Shown: one piece after another, positions 45,918 through 57,300 of the stretch
How positions within the stretch are numbered: position 1 is the first letter of the stretch
How the letters are laid out: the number at the start of each line of letters is the position of its first letter
Assembly: GCF_019059575.1 (NCBI RefSeq)
Contig: NW_024882304.1
Location: 1-64,000, forward strand
Source of the DNA: Amphibalanus amphitrite
Taxonomy: Eukaryota; Arthropoda; Thecostraca; Balanomorpha; Balanidae
Length of the DNA: 64,000 nucleotides
Direction of reading: 5' to 3'
Position numbers and translations under genes: made by a program
The notes under the pieces: generated by a model
Databases searched by the model: none
What the model was told of the DNA's origin: nothing
Seen by the model: the letters and a program-made list of their open reading frames with translations, nothing else

Positions 45918-46116
45918 TTTTAGCGGTAGGTTTTGCACCTAGAAAATTTAGTGTACTTCAGGCTATATCTTCGTCGTCTTAAGCTTTTAAGTGTTAAAGA
46001 TGCGATCGACTTGTTGGGTAACAAGCCGGCCATGATCGTGTAAAATGGCTTCATCGTAGATCGATTAGTTTCTGAGATATAACCGGAAATGTAAAAGTGC
46101 AAAACCTACCGCTTAA
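45918..46116. mobile_element. 199-bp MITE, unit 3 copy
   Basis: Same family and position as in unit 1. Confidence 0.7.
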
Positions 46117-46241
46117 TCTCGCGAGACCTGTATCTGAGCCCTGAGCGCGCCCATATGTCGCCCCCAGGGCGTGTCGCCGGACGGTTCTGTGTGTCGGACT
46201 GAAACCTGAACCTGCCTGAGTGTTATGCTATGACTCCCCAG

Positions 46242-46364
46242 GGCGTGCCGCCGGATGGGGCGGCCGGCTACCGGGACGGGCTGCGGCGGGCCACCAACGG
46301 CCACCCGCTCTCCGCCGAGGAGGTACAGAAGGTCGTCAGCCGGGTTAACCAGCTCTCCAGCTAG
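46242..46364 (+). CDS. Exon B, unit 3
   Basis: Open 123-bp copy reading GVPPDGAAGYRDGLRRATNG and onward to TAG. The Ser to Pro and Thr to Ala changes are shared with unit 4. Confidence 0.55.
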   Translation, partial: GVPPDGAAGYRDGLRRATNGHPLSAEEVQKVVSRVNQLSS

Positions 46365-46659
46365 CGGCGCAGAGGTCAGTCACCGCACCGGGCGTATTGC
46401 ACGGGGACCCTAACAGACGCCTCACTCCTTTCCCTCATCTCAGTTGTTCTTTCATTTTTTATTATTATAAGTAATGGAGACAGACCAGAGCATTTTCGGT
46501 GCATTTATTAGGGTCATGTTACTCCAACGGGGTTGCGTTGTCGGCACAGTCCTGTCTGGTCTGTAGGCTGCGGCGATGCTCTGCCATCCGGTGACCCAAC
46601 GCCACTGTCCGCTGACCGAGTGTCGGCTCTCTGCTGACCGTGTAACGTCTGTCCGTAAG

Positions 46660-46781
46660 GGTGGTGGCCGTGAACGCCTGTCGGACGGCGCCGGAGGGCA
46701 GCGCCGGCCGGCTGCTGTCACTGCTGGACCAGCTGCGGCTGCCGGACGCCGGAGCGCTGCCCGACTGGGGTCTACATCCTG
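46660..46781 (+). CDS. Exon C, between units 3 and 4
   Basis: 122-bp copy. The acceptor reads CCGTAAG instead of CCGTCAG: the AG remains but the preferred C before it is lost. The body is unchanged in the protein-like frame. Confidence 0.5.
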
Positions 46782-47469
46782 GTATGTTACTGGGAGCGGC
46801 ACGGTGTGTGTTGGGTGCTTCTGACGGTCAGTTGTAGTAACTGTTAGTTCCTCTACTGGCCAACAGGTGAAAAGCGTATTAGCTGTACGGCAATGTAGAG
46901 TTGCTTCAGCTTTGGCGTAAACTTTCTCCTCTTCCGCTCACCATTCACCACCAGAGTCAGCAGCGTCTCGGCTGGCGGTCCAGTCAGTCAGAGCGAGTGT
47001 CTTCACTCGCCACAGCGGGCCGGACCCATTACAGGGCAGCAGAGTTATCAGTTACCAAGTCTTGGCCTATAAAGAAAACCAGGAAATAGTAGCAATTGCA
47101 TATATGTAATGATTCTACTCTATTACGTTTGAGCTAGCGAAGCGTATTCCTGTAACGTTTTTAATAGGCTTGTAAGTCAGCAACCGCTGGGCTGATTGAC
47201 CTGCGTTACTCTTTGTTGCGCGTAATCCTATCCCTTCCATCTCGTTATTGACTACAACTGATGTATCTTGGTGAGTTATTAACTACAACTGATGTATCAT
47301 GGTGAGCGTCGTGACACGTGCGACGTGAAGGGCCAAGAGTGTTGGTTATTCTGCTGCAGTAGCGATTTTGGGTTGCTCATATATCTTGAACCCTGAACTG
47401 CCACGCCGATTGCGCTCAAATTTGGTACACTGTTTGGGACTGGTTGATAGGGATGTGTTTTTTATAACT

Positions 47470-48147
47470 CGCATGTGTTTTTTTATAGCGCGGAGAAAAA
47501 AGTAGGGATTGTTAGGGTTAAGCAGGGACTCACCGATGTTAGATCCCTCTCTGGGTCTTTTCATAGGGGGTCACGGTCCTGACCCGAGATAGCTGAGCTG
47601 TGTCGCAGCCCTGCCCTCAGACAGCTGAGCTGTGCACGCCGTCGGCTCGGCCGTCAGTCGCCACAGCCGCTGACGCCAGTGTCCAAACAGCTCCCAACAA
47701 TATCCGGCCCTGCGGGAGTGATCACCGGAACGGGCTGCATGGTACAGGACGGGCTGGGAACATGTCAACTCCAGCATGACGTGTTCCCAGTGTACCTGCA
47801 TGTAGTTTCTTTATTCCTCAGCAGTTGTCATCCCCTTGGCGTTACTGTTTCGCGTCCCTCCATTGATCACTCCCGCCTCTGATGGCTTATCCTGCTATAC
47901 AGGGCCGGATATTGTTTGGAGCTGTTTGGACACTGGCGTCAGCGGCTGTGGCGACTGACGGCCGAGCCGACGGCGTGCACAGCTCAGCTGTCTGAGCCCT
48001 GAGGTCAGGGCTGCGACACAGCTCAGCTATCTCGGGTCAGGACCGTGACCTATGAAAGGACCCAGAGAGGGATCTAACATCGGTGACTCCCTGCTTAACC
48101 CTAACAATCCCCACTTTTTTGTCCGCGATATAAAAAAAACACATGCG
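47470..48147. mobile_element. Foldback transposon, unit 4
   Basis: Same family and position as in units 1-3, with the same arm deletion as unit 3. Confidence 0.8.
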
Positions 48148-48413
48148 GTTAGAGTACCTGTGTCGAATTAATTAAAGTTTATTATGTCAAAGTTTCAAAA
48201 CATCAATCCGGTCTGCATGTCTGACTGCTCGCAGAACGGTTTTAGAGGCAGTGTCAGCGCGCGCGGAACGGTCCTCAGATATGTCCACTTTCAAGCGCGG
48301 AACGGTCCTTCTGCGCCACCAGACTCCTCTCCCTCTCCCCTCCCCCTGTCCGCTGGTCTATGTCAGACACCAGTACACCACTGACCTCCCCTACCCTCTC
48401 CTGACCTTCTCAG

Positions 48414-48548
48414 GTGCCAGCTGAGACGCTGGTCGGCCTACAGAACCTGCTCGTTCACCTGTGGGACGTCTCGGCAGAGAACGCGCACGTCTACCAATAC
48501 CGACTCTGGGACGCTAAGAGGGTCAAGGTGGAGACCGCCCAGAACAGG
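48414..48548 (+). CDS. Exon A, unit 4
   Basis: Open copy; one Arg to Trp change (HLWDVSAEN). Splice signals intact. Confidence 0.6.
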
Positions 48549-48809
48549 GTATGTAACACAGACCGTAACACAAGCCGTAACGCAGGTCGTTACACAGGGC
48601 GTAAAATAGATTGAACACAGACCGTAACATAGATCGAACACAGACCGTAACACTGGCTGCGTACGTGCGGGCACTCGGCCGGCCGGAACTGGGCTGGATC
48701 CATTGGGCAATGAACAGGTGCTTTCTGTGACAGCGTCACCGCTGCAGGTCAGTCAGGGACACACAGACACTGCACCCGGCGCCCTTGTGCATGGTACAGG
48801 GCTCGCGGG

Positions 48810-49008
48810 TTTTAGCGGTAGGTTTTGCACCTAGAAAATTTAGTGTACTTCAGGTTATATCTTCGTCGTCTTAAGCTTTTAAGTGTTGAAGATGCGATCG
48901 ACTTGTTGGGTAACAAGCCGGCCATGATCGTGTAAAATGGCTTCATCGTAGATCGATTAGTTTCTGAGATATAACCGGAAATGTAAAAGTGCAAAACCTA
49001 CCGCTTAA
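48810..49008. mobile_element. 199-bp MITE, unit 4 copy
   Basis: Same family and position as in unit 1. Confidence 0.7.
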
Positions 49009-49133
49009 TCTCGCGAGACCTGTACCTGAGCCCTGAGCGCGCCCATATGTCGCCCCCAGGGCGTGTCGCCGGACGGTTCTGTGTGTCGGACTGAAACCTG
49101 AACCTGCCTGAGTGTTATGCTATGACTCCCCAG

Positions 49134-49256
49134 GGCGTGCCGCCGGATGGGGCGGCCGGCTACCGGGACGGGCTGCGGCGGGCCACCAACGGCCACCCGC
49201 TCTCCGCCGAGGAGGTACAGAAGGTCGTCAGCCGGGTTAACCAGCTCTCCAGCTAG
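49134..49256 (+). CDS. Exon B, unit 4
   Basis: Open copy identical in translation to unit 3, ending TAG. Confidence 0.55.
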   Translation, partial: GVPPDGAAGYRDGLRRATNGHPLSAEEVQKVVSRVNQLSS

Positions 49257-49552
49257 CGGCGCAGAGGTCAGTCACCGCATCGGGCGTATTGCACGGGGAC
49301 CCTAACAGACGCCTCACTCCTTTCCCTCATCTCAGTTGTTCTTTCATTTTTTTATTATTATAAGTAATGGAGACAGACCAGAGCATTTTCGGTGCATTTA
49401 TTAGGGTCATGTTACTCCAACGGGGTTGCGTTGTCGGCACAGTCCTGTCTGGTCTGTGTGCTGCGGCGATGCTCTGCCATCCGGTGACCCAACGCCACTG
49501 TCCGCTGACCGAGTGTCGGCTCTCTGCTGACCGTGTAACGTCTGTCCGTCAG

Positions 49553-49674
49553 GGTGGTGGCCGTGAACGCCTGTCGGACGGCGCCGGAGGGCAGCGCCGG
49601 CCGGCTGCTGTCACTGCTGGACCAGCTGCGGCTGCCGGACGCCGGAGCGCTGCCCGACTGGGGTCTACATCCTG
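49553..49674 (+). CDS. Exon C, end of unit 4
   Basis: 122-bp copy with CCGTCAG acceptor and GTATGT donor, same as the first copy. Confidence 0.5.
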
Positions 49675-49840
49675 GTATGTTACTGGGAGCGGCACGGTGT
49701 GTGTTGGGTGCTTCTGACGGTCAGTTGTAGTAACTGTTAGTTCCTCTACTGGCCACCAGGTGAAAAGCGTATTAGCTGTACAGCAATGTAGAGTTGCTTC
49801 AGCTTTGGCGTAAACTTTCTCCTCTTCCGCTCACCATTCA
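49675..49840 (+). repeat. Truncated fifth unit
   Basis: The array continues for 166 bp after exon C and stops abruptly at CTCACCATTCA, where unrelated AT-rich sequence begins. This is the right edge of the plus-oriented array. Confidence 0.85.
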
Positions 49841-52006
49841 TGTGGCAAAATAAGAATACCAAAAAACATAGAAAAGTACTAAATCTATACTGAACTCAAC
49901 AAAGTTGTAGCTATTTATATAAATACGGTGTAAAGATGGTAATTTAAGTACAGAAAACACAAGTTCTGTTACAAATGAAGCTACCAGAGGACTTATAAAA
50001 ATTAATTTATTGGCTTGGCGCTTGCAAAAGGAAACATGCAAAATTGCACAGAACACTACCACATATTATCAGCATCATCGAAAAGGACCAAAATTTGCAA
50101 ATCAATTGTGATACCCAAACTAAAATAGCTGGTGATCAGCCATTAAAAAAATATTGAGTGATACTTAAGGAAGCAGTGGTAAAGCCGGTAAAGCATTACA
50201 CAGGACTTGACATTTTCGGCGTGCTACAAGTTTTCTTTACTATCAAGAATACGGAATATCGACACATACGAAGCTATTCAATAGTTACATAATATAAATT
50301 GAATGCTCTCATGATAAAACTACCTCAACCATCCATATCTTCAATGACAAAATAACAATTCCAAGCCCGCCCCACGACACCAAACTTCATACGCGGCGGA
50401 GCTGAGCTGCAAGTTGTAAAGGCCTGGCCAGTTCGCGTTTTCTGCGTGCGTTTTTTGCTTTTGCGAGTTTGCGTGATTTGCATAATATGGTTCAAGAAAG
50501 AAACGATATTATGTTTTGTTTTTGTTATATTTTTATACAAAAAAAAATAATTATTAAATTATTATAAAAGGTTTTATTAACTTTTATATAATATACGCAA
50601 AACACGCAAGCTCGCAAAAAACGCACGCAGAACACGCATAGTGTAGCCAGGACTTTAGTACTGAAGTACGCATGCGCTAAGTGGGCAGCCATCTTTAGTT
50701 TAGCAGCAGAACCATGGATTACTTAACTATATAAAATACATAGTTTTTATTTTTAGATTCAATTAAGCATATTTATGCATGCCTGTGAAACAGTTTTTAT
50801 TCTGTCCAGTCCATTAAAGAAAAAAATATCAAACAGTAAAAATCTAAATTGGTTTGGCAATATGTATTTAGCCCAGCACTAGGAAGTTGCAGCGTATATT
50901 GACGCGGCTGCGACATAAAAGCGTATTTTGCGTGGTTTCCATGTGGCAAATATTGCGAGCAGTCTGACAAATCTCTAATCCGAATTTATCATCGAATGCA
51001 AAACTGTTAGCGGTCCTCAAAACTGGAAGGTGAAGAACACCAAACGGATAAAGATTGTTTGTTGAGCTATGAAAACAATAGTTTTTGGGTGATGGTGGAG
51101 GTGATGGGAAGGTGGTTGTTTTTTTCAAATACCTAGTAGGGTATGTATCTACTTTTTGCCATTGTATCTTTACTTTTGTGTAATTGGGAGCCACCACGGC
51201 AATATGTGACAGATCCATCAATGCTCATAAGCCAAGGTATTCCAATATTTACGTTGATAGGTAAACGCTGATTCTGCTGGGAAATGTAAAGTGAGTGAGA
51301 AGACCATGGATTAGATCAAGCAATTTATGACCCTTAGCCCAAAATCAAATCAGTAACTAAGGTTACCAAATTATAATGTGAACATGCATTGTGTATTCAT
51401 CAATATGTTTTGCTTGCTCACAAATGTCCTGTTGAAACAGGGTATTGAAAATATAAAGATTAACATGATATCATAAACATGTGTGTTGAGCAATGTGCGC
51501 CTGCTTACTGCTACTGTTAACTTGATAACTATACTGATTTTAGGGCACAGGAATGAAACTTTACATTCATTTTTTCATCTTCATGTATTGACATTTATGT
51601 ATAATTTTGTGTTTACAGTTTGATTAAAAACTTAAAACAAAATTTCTATGTTTTTTTCAATAATGATAGCTGTGCGCATTTATAATACTGACAAAATACA
51701 TAAAAAATTTGCAGTGCATTGTGTGTGACTATGATGCAAATAGCACATATATTTCTACATAATATAGCATTAAATATGGTCATAACTTCAATTTCCAGCA
51801 CACGGTGATTGAATCATTTTGTTAATTCAATCAACTTGAATCGATGAGTTGCCGATTCAATCACTTGCAGTTGCCATGTGTGACCGATTCAATCAGGATT
51901 CATATGGTGACAAGAGGTGATTCAACCGACTCAATCACAGTGAGTCGGCATTTTCAAGCGATTCATGAGAATCGATTCAATCAGAGTTGAATCGCTTACA
52001 AGTCTG
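49841..52006. other. AT-rich spacer between the two array arms, ending in a hAT terminus
   Basis: About 2.2 kb without a recognisable gene. From about 51805 short GATTCAATCA-type repeats occur on both strands. The stretch ends CTTACAAGTCTG at 52006, the same terminus as the hAT element at 60790-62794. A matching left terminus (CAGACTTGTAA) is not present at 49841, so the element is truncated or the spacer is composite. Confidence 0.5.
50423..50651. mobile_element. MITE with GCGTTTTCTGCGTGCG arms (229 bp)
   Basis: Inverted arms of about 55 bp: CCTGGCCAGTTCGCGTTTTC on the left and the complement, with small differences, on the right. AT-rich centre, no coding. No clear target duplication. Confidence 0.65.
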
Positions 52007-52181
52007 GTTACACGGTCAGCAAAGAGACGAAACTCGGTCAGCGGACAGTGGCGTTGGGTCACCGGATGGCAGAGCATCGCCGCAGCACACAGACCAGACA
52101 GGACTGTGCCGACAACGCAACCCCGTTGGAGTAACATGACCCTAATATATGCACCGAAAATGCTCTGGTCTATCTCCATTA

Positions 52182-53028
52182 CAGTCGGGGGAGGTTTGGT
52201 CAATCGTTGTCATTTTTAGCACGTGCTATTTTTGTCACACGTGCTAAAAATGACAACGATTCTGCTATTTTTGACAACGATGAGGCCGATTTCACTCCTC
52301 AGCGAGGAAATGAAGATTTTGGAAAGATTAACACTGATTTTGGAAAAGAAGTGCTGCCACCTGGTGCAAGACGAAGAATCCAGCTTTAATATGCCTGTTA
52401 TTTGTATGGTAGTTTGTTTTGTGGCCTGAAGTTGGAACTTAAAATTGAAGCATCCGAAAATGATCGATATTGATCGAAAACATGATGTTGATGAAAAAAA
52501 TAATATTTTAAGTTGAGAGAGGAGGCCATTTTATCCAGATGCAGTAGTTTACTTCTTGAAATTATTTTTGCTAATGACGGCTGCTAATTATCCCTCATTA
52601 CATGGCAGTCGTCGCAAGCAAAAATAATTTCAAGAAGTAAACCACCGCATCTGGATAAAATGGCCTCCTCTCTCAACTTAACATATTATTTTTTTCATCA
52701 ACATCATGATTTCGATCAATATCGATCATTTTCGGATGCTTCAATTTAAAGTTCCAACTTCGGGCCACAAAAAAGGGTATACTTCAACGTTGGACTACCA
52801 TACAAACAACGGCCATATTAAAGCTGGTTTCTTCTTCTTGCACCAGGTGGCAGCACTTCTTTTCCAAAATCAGTGCTTGTATTTCCAAAATCGTGATTTC
52901 CTCGCTGAGGAGTGAAATCGGCTTCATCGTTGCTAAAAATAGCTGATAGCGTTGTCATTTTTAGCACATGGTTGCCAAAAATGGCATGTGCTAAAAATGA
53001 CAACCATTGACCAAACCTCCCCCAACTG
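52182..53028. mobile_element. Long palindromic transposon (847 bp) with ATTA target duplication
   Basis: Ends CAGTCGGGGGAGGTTTGGTC and complement of CAGTTGGGGGAGG; ATTA on both sides (52178-52181 and 53029-53032). Sister copies of the unit read CTCCATTATTTATAA without the insert. The two halves are near-complementary over roughly 400 bp each with a centre near 52600, so the whole element can fold into one hairpin. Several GTGCTAAAAATGACAAC-type motifs lie near both ends. No transposase. Superfamily not determined. Confidence 0.85.
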
Positions 53029-53140
53029 ATTATTTATAATAATAAAAAAATGAAAGAACAACTGAGATGAGGGAAAGGAGTGAGGCGTCTGTTAGGGTCC
53101 CCGTGCAATACGCCCGGTGCGGTGACTGACCTCTGCGCCG

Positions 53141-53262
53141 CTAGCTGGAGAGCTGGTTCACCCGGCTGACGACCTTCTGTACCTCCTCGGCGGAGAGCGG
53201 GTGGCCGTTGGTGGCCCGCCGCAGCCCGTCCCGCTAGCCGTCGCCCCATCCGGCGACACGCC
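53141..53262 (-). pseudogene. Exon B, inverted unit: frameshifted
   Basis: The minus-strand copy of exon B is one base shorter than the others, because of a change around 53233-53243 (CCGCTAGCCGTCGCCCC against CCGGTAGCCGGCCGCCCC). This breaks the frame after GVSPDG. The acceptor is still present. The unit therefore cannot encode the same C-terminus. Confidence 0.65.
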
Positions 53263-53387
53263 CTGGGGAGTCATAGCATAACACTCAGGCAGGTTCAGGT
53301 TTCAGTCCGACACACAGAACCGTCCGGCGACACGCCCTGGGGGCGACACATGGGCGCGCTCAGGGCTCAGGTACAGGTCTCGCGAGA

Positions 53388-53586
53388 TTAAGCGGTAGGT
53401 TTTGCACTTTTACATTTCCGGTTATATCTCAGAAACTAATCGATCTACGATGAAGCCATTTTACACGATCATGGCCGGCTTGTTACCCAACAAGTCGATC
53501 GCATCTTCAACACTTAAAAGCTTAAGACGACGAAGATATAGCCTGAAGTACACTAAATTTTCTAGGTGCAAAGCCTACCGCTAAAA
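53388..53586. mobile_element. 199-bp MITE, inverted unit copy
   Basis: Same family and relative position as in unit 1, on the reversed unit. Confidence 0.7.
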
Positions 53587-53818
53587 CCCGCGAGCCCTGT
53601 ACCATGCACAAGGGCGCCGGGTGCAGTGTCTGTGTGTCCCTGACTGACCTGCAGCGGTGACGCTGTCACAGAAAGCACCTGTTCATTGCCCAATGGATCC
53701 AGCCCAGTTCCGGCCAGCCGAGTGCCCGCACGTACGCAGCCAGTGTTACGGTCTGTGTTCGATCTATGTTACGGTCTGTGTTCAATCTATTTTACGCCCT
53801 GTGTAACGATCTGCGTTA

Positions 53819-54383
53819 ACAACTTTTTATACAACTTTTTAATATACAACTTTTATACAACTTTAATATACAACTTTTTTCTTAGAGGGGTCGGACGTGT
53901 TTGAAGGGGCTCTAGTATTTTGTCATTTTTTACCGTAACTAGATTGTGTCACGAGCTGAAAATAATATAGCGTGGTTAGGAATTTAACGTAGAATGTTTA
54001 ACTGTAATTCATAAAGTTTAATGTTGTGTAACTTGCCAGATATAAGCGTTTGAAAATGGTAAAATTTTGAACTTTAGTTAAAAAAACATTGCTGTTTGGA
54101 CTGCTGATCCACGCTTGATTTTTGCCAAAAAAGCTCGTGAATATTAACAACGCGTAACTGCGACCTAAAGCTCCCACGAAATAAAAGTCGGCAATATCGT
54201 ATGGATATTGCCGTATGGATATATCCATATATATCGTATGGATATATATGAGCTGATTGCACCGAAGAAATCAACGGGAAGATGCGTTGAATTGCAACTG
54301 TATGAAGTCGGCCCATGAGAAGTAATCAAGCTCCTCTTGGGATTGCTATTGTCCGGATGGTGTAGGTTTCTTCGCTCTTCGTT
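53819..54383 (+). promoter_or_regulatory. 5' leader of the REL-type LINE
   Basis: Begins with AT-rich direct repeats (ACAACTTTTTAATATACAAC type, 53819-53880). Around 54197-54252 GTATGGATAT recurs at least three times and its complement ATATCCATA once, giving a possible hairpin. Promoter function is inferred from position only. Confidence 0.35.
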
Positions 54384-57300
54384 TTGAATAATTGTTCGAC
54401 ATCTTTTACTCCAGTGCAAGACTATGCTCGGCCACTCTTTTCCAAGACTACATTTAATAACTTGAACTCAAGCGCAATGACCCGAAGACTAACCAGCAAA
54501 CATGTCACATACCCTTGCGGCGCATGCAGCCGGGGTGTCGGGAGCGGCTCAGTTCAATGCCACCAATGTAGCCGGTGGTTCCATGGCCGCTGCGCAGCCC
54601 TCAACCGGTCGAATTTGCTGCGACTCGCGAAGCTCCACACGAAATGGAGATGCACCACCTGCCAAAATACTCCTGTCGCCCAGCCCTGCGACCCGCAGCG
54701 TCCTACCTCCAACGGCGAGAACAGCCCACAGCCGCCTCGCGACGCCTCAACACCAGCCTCCTCGCCGTCACCGACACCGACCAGCCAGCCAGCGCGAGAC
54801 GCCTCACCACCAGCCTCCTCGCCGTCACCGACACCGACCAGCCAGCCAGCGCAAGACGCCTCACGACCAGCCTCCTCGCCGTCACCGACACCGACCAGCC
54901 AGCCAGCGCGAGACGCCTCACCACCAGCCTCCTCGCCGTCACCGACACCGACCAGCCAGCCAGCGCGAGACGCCTCACCACCAGCCTCCTCGCCGTCACT
55001 GGTTCCGGCCAGCCAGCCACCTCACGACGCCAGAGACCAGCCGTCCACCCAGAGTCCTGCTGAGTGTGTCGCCTGCTCCATTCGCAGCCGCAGGAAGACA
55101 ACCATCACCTGCGGCTCCTGTAGGCAACTATGGCATACTTCCTGCGCTAAGGTCCCCGCAAGGAAATCCCATCACCTCCCTGTTTGGCATTGTCCTGCAT
55201 GCCTCGGCCGCGAGTCAGCCCAGCTCTCTGACGCTTTCAACGGAAGAGAGGTTCCAGACACTGGCGTCGTCGAAGGACTGGCAACTCTAAGGAGAAGCAC
55301 TAAACTAATCTCGCGAATACCTAAAGGCGTAAGGCCTCTGGTGGCCGATGCCCTATGCAGCGCCTTAGAGGATGCCCTTAAGCTACGCACAATCTGCGCG
55401 TGGTGGACCTTCCTGTCTTTCGCGTTCTTCGCGCTACGCACACCAGGAAAAGGAGATAGTAATGTCAGTGCAGCAGCGAGCATCAGGCAGCAGCTCTCCA
55501 GCCCCAACCAAACCATGACACCAAACCTGCTTCCCGAACCACCAACAAATGACTCGGCACGAGAACATCATAAGCCTGCCACTGACGCCCTGGCCCGTCG
55601 GATCCTCGGGAAATGTGCAGATGGCGACATCCGGGCGGCCCTAAGGCTACTGACCTCAGACGATACAGTTGCCGAGCCCGACGCCGAAGTAATCGCCGAG
55701 CTAATGCTGAAACACCCAGCAGCTCCCAAGGACGAGCTTCTGCCGCCACCGCCCGCCCCATCAGACCCAGGGCCGCTCACGGCGACGCCGGAGGAGGTGG
55801 AGGCCGCTATCAACTCGATGCCTCCGGGATCATCAGCAGGCCTAGACGGCATCAGGCCGCTACATCTACGCCAGCTTATCTCCAGGGAGGCGGCTGAGAG
55901 CGGCCGCCGTCTTTTGCACTCTTTGACGGTACTCACCAACCTGGTGCTGGCCGGCGAGGTGCCGGATTGTGCCAGGGACGCCCTTTTCAGCGCCTCACTA
56001 TGCGCACTCAGGAAGAAGAGCGGCGGATTGCGGCCCATCGCAGTCGGGAGCGTCTACCGACGCCTGCCATCCCGCATCGGAGCACGCTTCGTGGCAGCCA
56101 GCCTTGGTGCCGAACTCCGTCCTGTCCAGCTCGGGGTAGGAACGCCCCTGGGCTGCGAGGCGGCGGTCCATGCGACGCGCAGTTTCATTGAAGCCAGCCG
56201 ACAGTCAGCTGCTCCACACGTGCTGGTCAAACTTGACGTGTCAAATGCTTTTAACACGGTGCGGCGCGACGTCTTCTTGACCCGCATTAGGGAGCGATGT
56301 CCGGAGGTGTACTACCTAGCCTACCAGGCCTACAGCTCACCCAGCCCACTCATCATCGGAGGGCAGACCATCGCTTCGGCCTGCGGTGTCCAGCAAGGCG
56401 ACCCGCTCGGACCAGCCGCGTTTGCTATCGCCATTGACTCCTGTGCCAGAGCAGCGTCAGCACCTCTGAACATCTGGTACTTGGACGATGCAACGCTGGC
56501 CGGTCCAGCCAGCGCGGTCGCTGCTGACATCGCAACACTTCCAACAGCGCTGGCAGCCGCTGGTCTCTCACTGAACGCGGCCAAGTGTGAGGTGGCCTTC
56601 ATTGGCGCTGAAGATTCGGACCAACGCGACGCTGCCATCAGCGCCATTTGCTCTGCGCTGCCTGACGTCAAAGAGACTGAGCTCACAAACCTATCTCTGC
56701 TTGGCTCTCCCCTGACCGACGGCAGCATAGGAGCAGCAGGGGAGGCAGCCTCTGCTATGGTGCAACGCCTCTGCACCCGGCTGCGCGAGCTAGACAGCCA
56801 CACTGCGGTGTTTTTCTTGGCGCACCACGTATCGGCACCGCGTCTGACGTACCTGCTGCGCTCCGCACCGACGTTCAAAGCCCCACACGTACTCCAGGCT
56901 ACTGACGAAATGGTGCGCAGCACACTAGAAGCGGTCTGCAACGTGGCCATAAACCCTGCGGCATGGGAGCAGGCGTCGCTTCCAGTGAAGTTCGGCGGCC
57001 TGGGCATCCGGTCAGTCGAGGCACTGGCGCTACCAGCGTACATTGCGTCGGTAAACGCAGCACGCCCCCTCATCCGTTCCATCTGTCCGAGTGTGACTGA
57101 TGAACTCTCAGACACCTTGGAGACCGCAGTCAGCGCGTTCCTTCATCGCACAGGGGTGGACCGACAGCAGCTGCCGGACGGTGAGCTGGTCAGTAGTCAG
57201 CGCGCGTGGGACACCGTCGCCTGTACGGTGGTCCAAAGTCGCCTACTGGTACCAGCCAACCAGATCGACCGAGCTCGGCTCATCGCCGCCGGCCAGCCAC

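Larger units (their letters stand above)
43888..46781 (+). repeat. Tandem unit 3 (2894 bp)
   Basis: Same order of parts as unit 1. It shares with unit 4 a deletion in the left foldback arm, after TATCCGGCCCTG, that is absent from units 1 and 2, so units 3 and 4 come from a later duplication. Confidence 0.92.
46782..49674 (+). repeat. Tandem unit 4 (2893 bp)
   Basis: Nearly identical to unit 3 over its whole length, including the shared arm deletion and exon B changes. Confidence 0.92.
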
